DNA of 18,684 bases from an uncultured Prevotella sp. (GCA_946623195.1 CAMOQW010000032.1:1-18684), one strand, 5' to 3'; counted from the first letter of the stretch, positions 6,867-14,004 are shown. A program made the numbers and translations. The notes: generated by a model from the sequence alone, not told the origin.

Positions 6867-8372
6867 TTACGGGTTTATATTAGTTTCTGAATCATCTAAC
6901 AGCTTTTTCAGCAGCGTAGCGGTGGTAGCACCCTGTTCCAGTATGTCGCTCACCAGCTGGTTGACCTTCTCTTGTTCCAGCTGCTGTCCGCTTTCGTGGA
7001 GTGTCTTGACGCAGTTGCTGATGTCGTTTACGGGTTCTATCATCTGGTTGGTCATGCGGTGCAGGAAGACTGTCTTGACGCGGTTGGCTTCCTGGGCCTG
7101 TTCGTATGCCTTGCTCAGCACCTTGCTGCGCTCCTGAAGCGACGCGGTCAGCTCCTCCAGTTCACCCACCTTCACGGCCAGCGACAGCTGCATCTGCTGG
7201 AAGTGGTCTTGCAGCCTGCCCACCTCGTCATCCTGACTGCTGCTGGGGATGGGTTCATCATAGTAGCCTTGGGCAATGCGCTGCGCCGACCGGGTCAGCA
7301 GGCGCAAGGGCAGCAGCTGACGATGGGTGATAACCTGACAGAGCAGGAACAATAGCACCAGTCCGCATACAGCAACAATGAATACGATGTAGAGCAGTTC
7401 ATTGTATTCACCGAAGATGTCAGCCTCCGGGTAGACAATGCCTATGCTCCAGCTCAGTTCCTGTTTTACGCGGCCAGGCACTGCCGACCTCGTGAAGGGC
7501 TTATAGAACACGTAGCCTTCCTTGCCGCCTTGCTTGACGTATTTGTATCCTTCCTCGCCAGCCAACATCGCCAAACTGGCTTCTTTTACGGTGGGGTCAG
7601 TGTCTTTTCCCATATCCTGCTGGACACTGCTGTGCAGCAGCTTGGAACTGTCAGGGTGTATGATGTAGGAACCGTCGCTGCCCAGCATCAATGCAAATGA
7701 GTTGGGCGACGGCCTGGCCTCCTGTACTATTCGCGTCAGCAGAGCCAGTGATATGTCGATGGCCAGCACGCCGACGGGCTTTCTCTCCTTGCCGTAGATG
7801 GGCAGTGAAAACGTGATGATAGCCTCGGCCTCTGACCCCTTGTTTTTTGGAGGGCTCATCCAGCATGCTTGCCCTGTCTCCATAGGCAGAGTGTACCATA
7901 TTTGTTGCGTGTAGGGCACGTTGCCGAATGTCTCCGACTGGATGATGGGCGACTGACTGACTTCCAGGCTGTCGTCACCCTTGTTGCGGTGCAAGTAGAC
8001 CATGAAATATTCTCCCCGCTGCCGGTAGTAGTAGGGCTGCATGGCAATGGCTGCTCCTGTGATGTATGGGTTGACCTCCACTACTTTCCTGCCGTAAGTG
8101 AACATGTGTTCGGGATCATCGATGTGGGGCAGCATGTCCCAGTAGATGTTGCCAGCCGACTGTTCTACGCTCAGCAGGATGTTGTCTATCTGTTGCAGGG
8201 TGGCGTCCAGCGTCAGTGCTGCTTTCTGCACAGCCTCTTCCTTTATGGCCCTCCTCGAATAGTTGAACATGATAAAGAGGGCAACCGTCAGCAATGCAGC
8301 TATTGCAAGCACCATCATGATGCTGATTCTTGCTGATAGTGTCTTGGTAAAGATTCTGAATGGCATTCCCAT
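6867..8372 (-). CDS. Cache-HAMP sensor with degenerate, truncated kinase end (pseudo-histidine kinase)
   Basis: This 501-residue paralogue of the downstream kinase has the same plan: transmembrane helix at about 14-37, double-Cache-like sensor at about 40-320 (WY at 159-160, GVLAIDISL at 201-209, YIIHPDSSKL at 236-245), second helix at about 326-347, HAMP at about 348-400 and coiled coil to about 432. It then enters a DHp-like helix, FLHRMTNQMIEPVN, which lines up with FIQNMTHQIRTPLN of its neighbour. The phospho-acceptor His is Asn442 here and the conserved Arg-Thr is Ile-Glu. The protein stops at about residue 501, at the end of the DHp hairpin (LLDDSETNINP against MLYDSSDTGIDE), with no ATPase domain. 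It cannot be a kinase by itself; it may dimerise with the neighbour or pass signals to another protein. Starts at codon 1 or 3 are both possible. Confidence 0.85.
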   Translation of the reverse strand: MGMPFRIFTKTLSARISIMMVLAIAALLTVALFIMFNYSRRAIKEEAVQKAALTLDATLQQIDNILLSVEQSAGNIYWDMLPHIDDPEHMFTYGRKVVEVNPYITGAAIAMQPYYYRQRGEYFMVYLHRNKGDDSLEVSQSPIIQSETFGNVPYTQQIWYTLPMETGQACWMSPPKNKGSEAEAIITFSLPIYGKERKPVGVLAIDISLALLTRIVQEARPSPNSFALMLGSDGSYIIHPDSSKLLHSSVQQDMGKDTDPTVKEASLAMLAGEEGYKYVKQGGKEGYVFYKPFTRSAVPGRVKQELSWSIGIVYPEADIFGEYNELLYIVFIVAVCGLVLLFLLCQVITHRQLLPLRLLTRSAQRIAQGYYDEPIPSSSQDDEVGRLQDHFQQMQLSLAVKVGELEELTASLQERSKVLSKAYEQAQEANRVKTVFLHRMTNQMIEPVNDISNCVKTLHESGQQLEQEKVNQLVSDILEQGATTATLLKKLLDDSETNINP

Positions 8373-8416
8373 GAGTTAAGTTTAGTCTGATTTGGTGTGT
8401 TGTGGTGGTTAGGTTG

Positions 8417-9415
8417 TTAGTCTGAGTAGATGAGTTGTAGAAGTGTTTGTCCGACTGCTTGTAGTGTGTTCTTGTCGATGTGTTGCATGTCGTCGCTGAC
8501 GGTGTGCCAGGTTGGACCGAATGAACTCTGCTGGCAGTCGGGATAGTGGTTGATGACGTCGATGCAGGGAATGTGTGCCGTTTCGTTTACCGGTACGTGG
8601 TCGTCGGTAATGTAGCCGATGTCTTTCTTGACAAACAAGCTGCCGTAGCCTGCTGTCCCGGCAGCCTTCCACACCTTTTCCACCACATTGCGTGCGTGTT
8701 CCATAGAATACTGCTCACGATAGAACTTGGCACCTTGCCCGCCTACCATGTCGAGCAGGATGGCATATTCGTATTTTGGACCAGCGAAATGACTGGCCCA
8801 GTGTTGTGCCCCCAGTGCCCATGAGTCGCTGTCAATGCCGTCGGCCCATTGTGGAACGCCCCAGTCTTCAGCATCGAAGCATACGAAGTCGACGGTCACC
8901 CGTGCCGAGTCGTGCTGTGACAGCAGACGGGCCAGTTCCAGCATGACAGCCACCCCGGAGGCACCGTCGTTGGCAGCCATCACGGGTTTGTGGTGGTTGG
9001 CTTCATCCGGGTCGTTGTCGGCCCAGGGGCGGCTATCCCAGTGGGCACAGATGAGGATGCGAGGTTTAGCCTCTGATACAATGTTTGACTGCGAGCCGTC
9101 GGGTGCAGCAGCCTGGATGTTGGTGCTCCTCAGCACGGTGCCGTCGTATCCTTTCAGGTCGGCCTTTTGGAGTGTCACCTGATAGCCGTATTTCACGAAC
9201 TGCTGCTGAATCCATTGGGCGCACTGCTCGTGGGCTTCGCTGTTCATGGTCCGCGGACCGAAGTCGCACTGTGCCTGACAGAACGCGTAGGCTGTGTCGG
9301 CACAGAATTCAATGTTGACCACCGTCTGCTCGCGCTGGCTCTTCTTGGTTGTGCTGCAGGCACAGGTCATCATCAGCAGTAACAGGGCTATGAGGCTGTA
9401 TGGTTTTTTATTCAT
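8417..9415 (-). CDS. Glutaminyl-peptide cyclotransferase-like M28 family lipoprotein
   Basis: The 332-residue exported protein has an N-terminal hydrophobic signal ending in a Cys-rich stretch (LLLLMMTCACSTTKK), so Cys18 or Cys20 is the likely lipidated residue. The body is an M28-type alpha/beta hydrolase with a single-zinc glutaminyl cyclase look: ICAHWDSRPWADNDPD (122-137), AANDGASGVAVMLELAR (147-163) with metal ligand Asp150, VCFDAEDWG (178-186) with Glu183/Asp184, LLDMVGG (220-226), DDHVPV (271-276) and TWHT with His304. The W-rich HWDSRPWAD motif fits the cyclase branch known from Porphyromonas and Prevotella rather than ordinary aminopeptidases. These enzymes turn N-terminal Gln of exported proteins into pyroglutamate. 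It lies between the C26-M19 fusion (51 nt) and the pseudo-kinase (44 nt). An aminopeptidase role is the alternative. Confidence 0.83.
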   Translation of the reverse strand: MNKKPYSLIALLLLMMTCACSTTKKSQREQTVVNIEFCADTAYAFCQAQCDFGPRTMNSEAHEQCAQWIQQQFVKYGYQVTLQKADLKGYDGTVLRSTNIQAAAPDGSQSNIVSEAKPRILICAHWDSRPWADNDPDEANHHKPVMAANDGASGVAVMLELARLLSQHDSARVTVDFVCFDAEDWGVPQWADGIDSDSWALGAQHWASHFAGPKYEYAILLDMVGGQGAKFYREQYSMEHARNVVEKVWKAAGTAGYGSLFVKKDIGYITDDHVPVNETAHIPCIDVINHYPDCQQSSFGPTWHTVSDDMQHIDKNTLQAVGQTLLQLIYSD

Positions 9416-9424
9416 TTTCTTAAA

Positions 9425-9466
9425 TTCGATGTTCCGAAGTTTCGATGTTCCGATGTTTCGATTTCG
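9425..9466. repeat. Short 16-nt tandem repeat between two peptidase-like genes
   Basis: TTCGATGTTCCGA occurs at 9425-9437 and again at 9441-9453 (period 16), followed by a partial, diverged copy TTCGATTTCG at 9457-9466 that runs up to the stop codon of the upstream gene. It fills most of the 51-nt gap. Such TTCGATGTT runs are, from memory, common in intergenic DNA of this group; no function is evident. Confidence 0.6.
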
Positions 9467-11227
9467 TTAATCTTCTCTCACTCGCTGTACCTGGCTCATC
9501 ACGCGCAGGAAGTTGCCGCCCCAAATTTTCTGGATGTCACGCTCCGTATAATGGTTGGCCATCAGTTGACGGGTGAAGTTGATGAGGTCCGACGAACTGG
9601 CCAGACCACGAATGCCGCCGTCGCCGTCGAAGTCGGTGCCCAGGCCTACGTGGTCGATGCCCATTACCTTGATGGCGTGTTCCAGATGGCGCAGGGCATC
9701 GTCGATAGTCGCCTCGCCGTCCTTTACCAGGAATCCGTTGTAGAGAGTTATCTGCATGACGCCCCCCTTGGCAGCCAGTGCGCGCATCTGTTCATCGGTC
9801 AGGTTGCGCGGATGGTCACACAGCGTGCGACAGCTGGAGTGGCTGCACACAATGGGCTGTTCCGACAAGTCCAGAGCGTCATAGAAGCTTTTTTCGGCAG
9901 CGTGGCTCATATCTACGATGATGCCCAGTTTGTTCATGTCGCGAACCACTTGTCTGCCGAACGAGCTGAGACCGTTGTGGGTGTTGCAGCCCCGTGCTGA
10001 GTCGCAGATGTCGTTGTCGCCGTTGTGACACAGCGTCATATAGACGATGCCGCGCTGGGCAAAGTGCGTCAGGTTCTTCAGCTTGCCGTCCAGGGCCAGT
10101 CCGTTCTCAATGCCCAGCATGATGCTTTTGCGGCCTTGGCGCTTGTCGACCATCAAGTCGGCAGGTGTACGGGCTATGCTTAGGTAGTTGCCGTTTTCCT
10201 CCACCATTTCCTCTATCTTGTCGAAAATCAGGTCGGCATAAGTTGTGGGACCGTCCACGTCAAACTGCACCTTCGACGAGAATGTCTCGCCCATCTGAGG
10301 CTGGGGCAAGTAGGCCACCATGATTGTGGCGTCCTGGTGGCCCTCCGTCATTTTGTGCAGGTCTACCAGTATGCGTTCGTCGCGCTTGCCGAAGTTCACG
10401 CCCTGTGAGAAGAACATGGGAGTGTCGCAGTGGGTGTCCAGTGTCAGTATGCGGCGGTGCATGTTGCAGGCTGCTCGGAAGTCGGCAGCCTCCTTGGTGA
10501 GCCATCGGAACAGCGGTAGTCCGTCCTTCAGGCACTCCGGATGCCACTGTACGCCCAGAATACTCTTGTATTCGGTGCTTTCTATGGCCTCAATCAGTCC
10601 GTCTGACGACTTGGCCGTTATCCGGAATTTCTTTCCCGTGTCGCCCACTACCTGATGGTGGAATGAGTTGACATAAAGCTTCTTTTCCCGGTTGTAGAGT
10701 GTGTAGAGTATCGACCCCTCTTCCACGTTCACGCTATGGGTAGGCTCCTGACGCTCAGCATCCTGCGAATGCTTGATAGACGACACGTTGCTGATGTCTT
10801 GGCGTACCTTGCCGCCAAGGGCCATAGCCAGTGTCTGAATGCCCCGGCAGATACCCAGCATAGGTATCTGGCGGTTGTAGGCCAGTTGGGTGATGAGCAG
10901 TTCGGGCAGGTCGCGCCTGCCGTTGATGGCTTTCAGCCAGGGTTGAGGCTCCTCGCCGGCATACAGCGGGTTGAAGTCGCCGCCGCCGCTCAGCAGCAGT
11001 CCGTCAATATGTTCCAGGGTGTTGATGATGCATTCGGTATCCTCCAGTGGAGGTATGATGACGGGTATGCCCCCTGCATTCAATACCGATTCGTAGTACG
11101 ATTCCGACAACTTGCAACAGTCGCTGTCGTAGTTGCCCGTGATGCCGATGATGGGACGCCGCTGGGCTTCCGGGAATTGGTCGTATGCTGTCGCAAGGTA
11201 CGACCGCCAGTCGAATTTATTGGTCAT
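9467..11227 (-). CDS. Fusion: class I amidotransferase (C26/PuuD-like) + M19 membrane-dipeptidase-type enzyme
   Basis: One 586-residue chain carries two hydrolases. Residues about 24-245 are a class I glutamine amidotransferase fold of the peptidase C26/gamma-glutamyl hydrolase branch: LLLSGGGDFNPLY (77-89), nucleophile elbow GICRGIQ with Cys127, and GVQWHPE with His229 and Glu231. Residues about 255-580 are an M19 (renal dipeptidase) domain: DTHCD with His266 and Asp268, GIENG with bridging Glu374, MSH with His442, SHSS with His463 and TDFDGDGG with Asp532/Asp534. All expected catalytic residues are present in both halves. There is no signal peptide, so it should be cytoplasmic. Such a pair could trim gamma-glutamyl peptides and then split dipeptides, but the real substrates are unknown. 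It lies 20 nt downstream of the Lrp-type regulator. Confidence 0.88.
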   Translation of the reverse strand: MTNKFDWRSYLATAYDQFPEAQRRPIIGITGNYDSDCCKLSESYYESVLNAGGIPVIIPPLEDTECIINTLEHIDGLLLSGGGDFNPLYAGEEPQPWLKAINGRRDLPELLITQLAYNRQIPMLGICRGIQTLAMALGGKVRQDISNVSSIKHSQDAERQEPTHSVNVEEGSILYTLYNREKKLYVNSFHHQVVGDTGKKFRITAKSSDGLIEAIESTEYKSILGVQWHPECLKDGLPLFRWLTKEAADFRAACNMHRRILTLDTHCDTPMFFSQGVNFGKRDERILVDLHKMTEGHQDATIMVAYLPQPQMGETFSSKVQFDVDGPTTYADLIFDKIEEMVEENGNYLSIARTPADLMVDKRQGRKSIMLGIENGLALDGKLKNLTHFAQRGIVYMTLCHNGDNDICDSARGCNTHNGLSSFGRQVVRDMNKLGIIVDMSHAAEKSFYDALDLSEQPIVCSHSSCRTLCDHPRNLTDEQMRALAAKGGVMQITLYNGFLVKDGEATIDDALRHLEHAIKVMGIDHVGLGTDFDGDGGIRGLASSSDLINFTRQLMANHYTERDIQKIWGGNFLRVMSQVQRVRED

Positions 11228-11247
11228 AGATTCTTTTAGTGTCTTTC

Positions 11248-11712
11248 TTATTCGTCAAGGGTAACAGGAATGTCTCGCTTGATGCTCTGCTCCAGCGAGA
11301 TGAGCGTCTCGGTGGCCACCACGCCCTTGATGTCCTGCAGTTTGCCGTTCAGCAGGTGCATAAGCTGCTCGTTGTCGCGGGCATAAAGCTTCACCAGCAT
11401 GGTGTAGGGGCCAGTTGTGAAATGGCATTCCACGATTTCCGGAATCAGTCGCAGTTCCTCTACGACATCCTTGTACATGGAGCCTCGCTCCAGTGTGATA
11501 CCCACGTAGGTGCAGGTGGAATAGCCCAATGACTTGGGGTTCACATCGAATCCGCTGCCCATAATGACGCCGGCTTCTATCAGGTGCTGCACGCGCTGGT
11601 GGATGGCAGCACGGCTGACGTTGCATTCTGCCGCCACATCCTTGAACGGGATGCGTGCGTTCTTGGAGAGAATACTGAGTATTTTCTTGTCAAGATTGTC
11701 TATCTTATCCAT
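11248..11712 (-). CDS. Lrp/AsnC family transcriptional regulator
   Basis: The 154-residue protein has the standard two parts. An N-terminal winged helix-turn-helix covers about residues 4-55 (DNLDKKILSILSKNARIPFK, then recognition helix VSRAAIHQRVQHLI). A C-terminal RAM/AsnC-type ligand and oligomerisation domain covers about 62-150 (TCTYVGITLERG, ECHFTTGPYTMLVKLYARD, TETLISLEQS). The family forms dimers to octamers and senses amino acids. The length is standard. It is first in a same-direction run and lies 20 nt before the C26-M19 fusion, so it probably controls that gene and itself. A palindrome at the predicted transcription start (11731-11743) is a candidate self-binding site. The effector cannot be read from sequence. 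Confidence 0.93.
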   Translation of the reverse strand: MDKIDNLDKKILSILSKNARIPFKDVAAECNVSRAAIHQRVQHLIEAGVIMGSGFDVNPKSLGYSTCTYVGITLERGSMYKDVVEELRLIPEIVECHFTTGPYTMLVKLYARDNEQLMHLLNGKLQDIKGVVATETLISLEQSIKRDIPVTLDE

Positions 11713-11730
11713 TTGTTTCGGAGTTGAAGT

Positions 11731-11743
11731 TTACAAATTGTAA
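11731..11743. promoter_or_regulatory. Candidate Lrp-type operator at the lrp start
   Basis: TTACAA-A-TTGTAA is a perfect 6-bp inverted repeat around a single base, overlying the predicted transcription start of the regulator gene (about 11739-11741). Its core CAAATTGTA agrees with eight of nine positions of HAWATTWTD from the E. coli Lrp consensus as I recall it. Autoregulation is inferred. Confidence 0.45.
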
Positions 11744-11744
11744 G

Positions 11745-11776
11745 CAAAAGTAGGCATTTTTATTGTAATGGCCAAC
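11745..11776 (-). promoter_or_regulatory. Promoter of the lrp-type gene
   Basis: The minus strand shows GTTG (11776-11773, three of four -33 bases), a 20-nt spacer and a perfect -7 TACTTTTG (11752-11745). The start is predicted near 11740, with a leader of about 28 nt. Confidence 0.65.
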
Positions 11777-11818
11777 ATTTTGAGTGGAAAAATGATAAAA
11801 ATGGTGTTTTTTTCTTAC

Positions 11819-12445
11819 TTATAGCTTCCTGATGAGCGTTAATCCGTCTCTTAAGGGCAGTATTACCCGCTCTATGCGAGGGTCGCTTGTCACGTAGTCG
11901 TTGAAGGTCTCAATGCCTCGCGTCTGCGGGTCGCGGTCGTAGTTATGGTCTACCACGTGGCCGTCCCACAGCGTGTTGTCGGCAACGATGAACCCGCCCC
12001 GTCTGACCAGCCCGATGGCCATCTCGTAGGTCTCGCGATAGGTGCGCTTGTCGCCGTCTATAAAGGCCATGTCGAACACTATGCCCAACCGTGGGGCCTC
12101 AGTCACGGCATCGCCGATGATGAATCGCACTCTGTCGGCCCAGGGCGACTGTTCTATCCAGGGCCGCGTGAAATCCTCCTGCTCATCGTTGATTTCAAAA
12201 GTATAAACCATGCCGCCGGGTTCCAGCCCCTCAGCCATACACAGTGCCGAATAGCCGCTGAACGTACCCACCTCCAGAATATTCCGTGGACGAATCATAG
12301 CGACCAGCATTTTCAGCAGTCGTCCCTGCAAGTGTCCTGATGCCATGCGCCCATGCAGCATGTGGATGTTGGTAGCGCGCCAGAGCCTGTAAAGGTATTC
12401 TGGCTCAGCGTCTATATGGGCGGCGATATAGTCTTCAATGTTCAA
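11819..12445 (-). CDS. SAM-dependent O-methyltransferase (caffeoyl-CoA/family 3 type)
   Basis: The 208-residue cytoplasmic enzyme belongs to the cation-dependent O-methyltransferase family 3. Visible are motif I EVGTFSGYSALCMAEGL (SAM binding), the acidic end of strand 2 in YTFEIND, FIDGDKRTYRETY (metal-binding Asp region) and IVADNTLWDGHVVD (metal-ligand Asp-Asn). Bacterial members methylate catechol-like hydroxyls; the substrate here is unknown. The start is the TTG at 12445-12443, overlapping the aroQ stop as TTGA. It is chosen because the residues it adds (NIEDYIAAHIDAEPEYLYRL) are conserved in the family, whereas the first ATG would begin at residue 29. The overlap points to translational coupling with aroQ. 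Linking the enzyme to the shikimate pathway would be speculation. Confidence 0.88.
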   Translation of the reverse strand: MNIEDYIAAHIDAEPEYLYRLWRATNIHMLHGRMASGHLQGRLLKMLVAMIRPRNILEVGTFSGYSALCMAEGLEPGGMVYTFEINDEQEDFTRPWIEQSPWADRVRFIIGDAVTEAPRLGIVFDMAFIDGDKRTYRETYEMAIGLVRRGGFIVADNTLWDGHVVDHNYDRDPQTRGIETFNDYVTSDPRIERVILPLRDGLTLIRKL

Positions 12446-12873
12446 AGTGCGGCCTCCTGTTCCCTTAGCGCCTCAACAGCCAGACTGTACGAGTTGAGTC
12501 CGAATCCGCAGATGACCCCCCGGCAGGCGGCAGAAATCATCGAGTGGTGGCGGAACTCCTCCCTCTGGTGTACGTTGGAGATATGTACCTCTATCACAGG
12601 GCATTTCAGCGAGCGGATGCAGTCGTGCAGCGCCACCGACGTGTGGGTGTAGGCACCGGCGTTCAGCACAATGCCGTCATATGTGAAGCCCACCTCCTGC
12701 ATCTTGTTGATCATCTCTCCTTCCACGTTGCTCTGGAAGTAGTCTATCTCTATGTCGGCATACCGCGCCTGCAATTGTGGCAGGTACTGCTCGAACGACG
12801 CTGAACCGTAGATGCCGGGCTCACGTACCCCCAACAGGTTCAGGTTGGGGCCATTCAGAATCAGAATCTTCAT
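12442..12873 (-). CDS. aroQ: 3-dehydroquinate dehydratase, type II
   Basis: It converts 3-dehydroquinate to 3-dehydroshikimate in the shikimate route to aromatic amino acids. The 143 residues match the small dodecameric type II enzyme throughout: LNGPNLNLLGVREPGIYG (residues 5-22, with the flexible-lid Arg and catalytic Tyr), NAGAYTHTSVALHDCIR, EVHISNVHQREEFRHHS with the catalytic His, and GVICGFGLNSY near the C-terminus. The ATG at 12873 gives the exact family start. A purine-rich AGAAGAGAGAGAG lies directly before it. The gene heads a two-gene unit with the O-methyltransferase (4-nt overlap) and diverges from the recombinase gene. Confidence 0.96.
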   Translation of the reverse strand: MKILILNGPNLNLLGVREPGIYGSASFEQYLPQLQARYADIEIDYFQSNVEGEMINKMQEVGFTYDGIVLNAGAYTHTSVALHDCIRSLKCPVIEVHISNVHQREEFRHHSMISAACRGVICGFGLNSYSLAVEALREQEAAL

Positions 12874-12906
12874 CTCTCTCTCTTCTTGATTTTAGTAAGT
12901 CTGCCG

Positions 12907-12938
12907 CGAAGGTACGAAGAAAAAATGGACTGACCAAA
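12907..12938 (-). promoter_or_regulatory. aroQ promoter
   Basis: The minus strand shows a perfect -33 TTTG (12938-12935), 20 nt, then TACCTTCG (12914-12907, one mismatch to TAnnTTTG). The predicted start is near 12902, with a leader of about 29 nt. Confidence 0.7.
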
Positions 12939-12960
12939 TAATCAATTCCTTTTTTTTTTG

Positions 12961-12968
12961 TACTTTTG
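12961..12968 (+). promoter_or_regulatory. -7 box of the recombinase gene
   Basis: TACTTTTG is a perfect -7 box, nine bases before the ATG at 12978, so the leader would be only a few bases long. A T-run (12950-12959) precedes it; no clear -33 TTTG at the usual spacing. Confidence 0.55.
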
Positions 12969-12977
12969 CAACCGGTT

Positions 12978-13934
12978 ATGAAGGAAACAAAAGACATAGT
13001 GCGGGCATACAAGCGTTACCTGAAGTTGCAGCGCGGCTACTCGGCGAACACCCTGGAGGCCTACGAGCGCGACCTCTGGAAGCTGATGGACTATCTGGAG
13101 GAAGAAGGCAAGCACCTGCTCGACGTGCAACTGGAGGACTTGCAGCACTTTGCCGCCTCGCTGCACGACTTGGGCATAGGCCCTGCCTCCCAGTGTCGCA
13201 TTCTGAGTGGTGTACGCTCGTTCTACCGGTTTGCACAGTTAGACGGCTATCTGGCCGACGACCCTTCGGAGCTGCTTGAGTCGCCGGTGCTGGGCGTACA
13301 TCTGCCCGAGGTGCTGTCGACGGCAGAGGTAGACCAGTTAGAGGCATCGATAGACCTGTCGAAATGGGAGGGCCAGCGCAACCGCGCCATCATAGAGGTA
13401 CTCTTCTCGTGTGGCCTTCGCGTGTCGGAACTGGTCAACCTGAAGCTGTCAGACCTCTTCCTGCAGGAGCGCTTCATCCGCGTTTTCGGCAAGGGCTCCA
13501 AGGAGCGGCTGGTGCCCATTTCGCCCCGTGCCATCAAGGAACTGCAGTATTGGTTTATGGACCGCAACCAGATGAAAATCAAACCCGGCGAAGAAGACTA
13601 CGTGTTCCTGAATCGTCGTGGGGCCCACCTGACGCGCACCATGATACTTATTATGATTAAGCAGCAGGCTGTGGAGGCAGGCATTCGCAAGACCATTTCG
13701 CCACACACCCTGCGCCACTCGTTTGCCACCGCACTCTTGGAAGGCGGTGCCGACCTCCGTGCCATCCAGGCCATGCTGGGACATGAATCTATTGGCACTA
13801 CGGAAATCTACACACACATTGATATGACCACCCTGCGCCAGCAAATCCTGGAGCACCATCCGCGCAATATGCGCCGCCATCGCCCCATCGGCGAATGGGA
13901 TGACAACCTTCAGGGAGAAAACGACGGAGAATAG
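12978..13934 (+). CDS. xerD: Tyrosine recombinase XerC/XerD
   Basis: The 318-residue recombinase resolves chromosome dimers at dif, normally with FtsK. The N-terminal SAM-like core-binding domain spans about 5-95 (YLKLQRGYSANTLEAYERDL) and the catalytic domain about 110-295. All six catalytic residues are visible: Arg148 in CGLRVSEL, Lys172 in GKGSKER, His243 and Arg246 in HTLRHSFAT, His269 in LGHESIGTTEIYTH and nucleophile Tyr278. Length and lack of extra domains fit housekeeping Xer rather than an integrase. The ATG at 12978 is preferred to an upstream TTG (12966) that would sit inside the -7 box. It stands alone, with no attachment site or mobile genes nearby. XerC versus XerD cannot be settled from sequence alone; XerD is the likelier match. 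Confidence 0.9.
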   Translation: MKETKDIVRAYKRYLKLQRGYSANTLEAYERDLWKLMDYLEEEGKHLLDVQLEDLQHFAASLHDLGIGPASQCRILSGVRSFYRFAQLDGYLADDPSELLESPVLGVHLPEVLSTAEVDQLEASIDLSKWEGQRNRAIIEVLFSCGLRVSELVNLKLSDLFLQERFIRVFGKGSKERLVPISPRAIKELQYWFMDRNQMKIKPGEEDYVFLNRRGAHLTRTMILIMIKQQAVEAGIRKTISPHTLRHSFATALLEGGADLRAIQAMLGHESIGTTEIYTHIDMTTLRQQILEHHPRNMRRHRPIGEWDDNLQGENDGE

Positions 13935-13970
13935 GATTCTAAAGGCCTTTCTGAATGTTTTTTCTTTCTT

Positions 13971-14004
13971 TTTGCTGATAATTCGGAGGAATGTCGTACC
14001 TTTG
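13971..14004 (+). promoter_or_regulatory. sufB promoter
   Basis: TTTG at 13971-13974, a 22-nt gap and a perfect -7 TACCTTTG at 13997-14004. The start is predicted near 14009, giving a leader of about 24 nt before the ATG at 14033. Confidence 0.65.

Noticed and set aside
6867..6960. Sequencing frameshift as the reason the first sensor lacks an ATPase domain
   Set aside because: No ATPase-domain remnant exists after its stop: the next gene starts four bases later with its own signal helix and sensor. The His-to-Asn change is also independent of any frameshift.
12978..13934. Recombinase as part of an integrated mobile element
   Set aside because: Length and motifs fit housekeeping XerC/D, it sits between aroQ and sufB, and there are no attachment repeats or other mobile genes.
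13928..13973. Possible terminator after the recombinase gene (AGAAT-AGG-ATTCT, AAAGGCCTTT and a T-rich run)
   Set aside because: The stem is only five pairs, the second palindrome has no loop, and the T-rich run is interrupted and overlaps the sufB -33 region.
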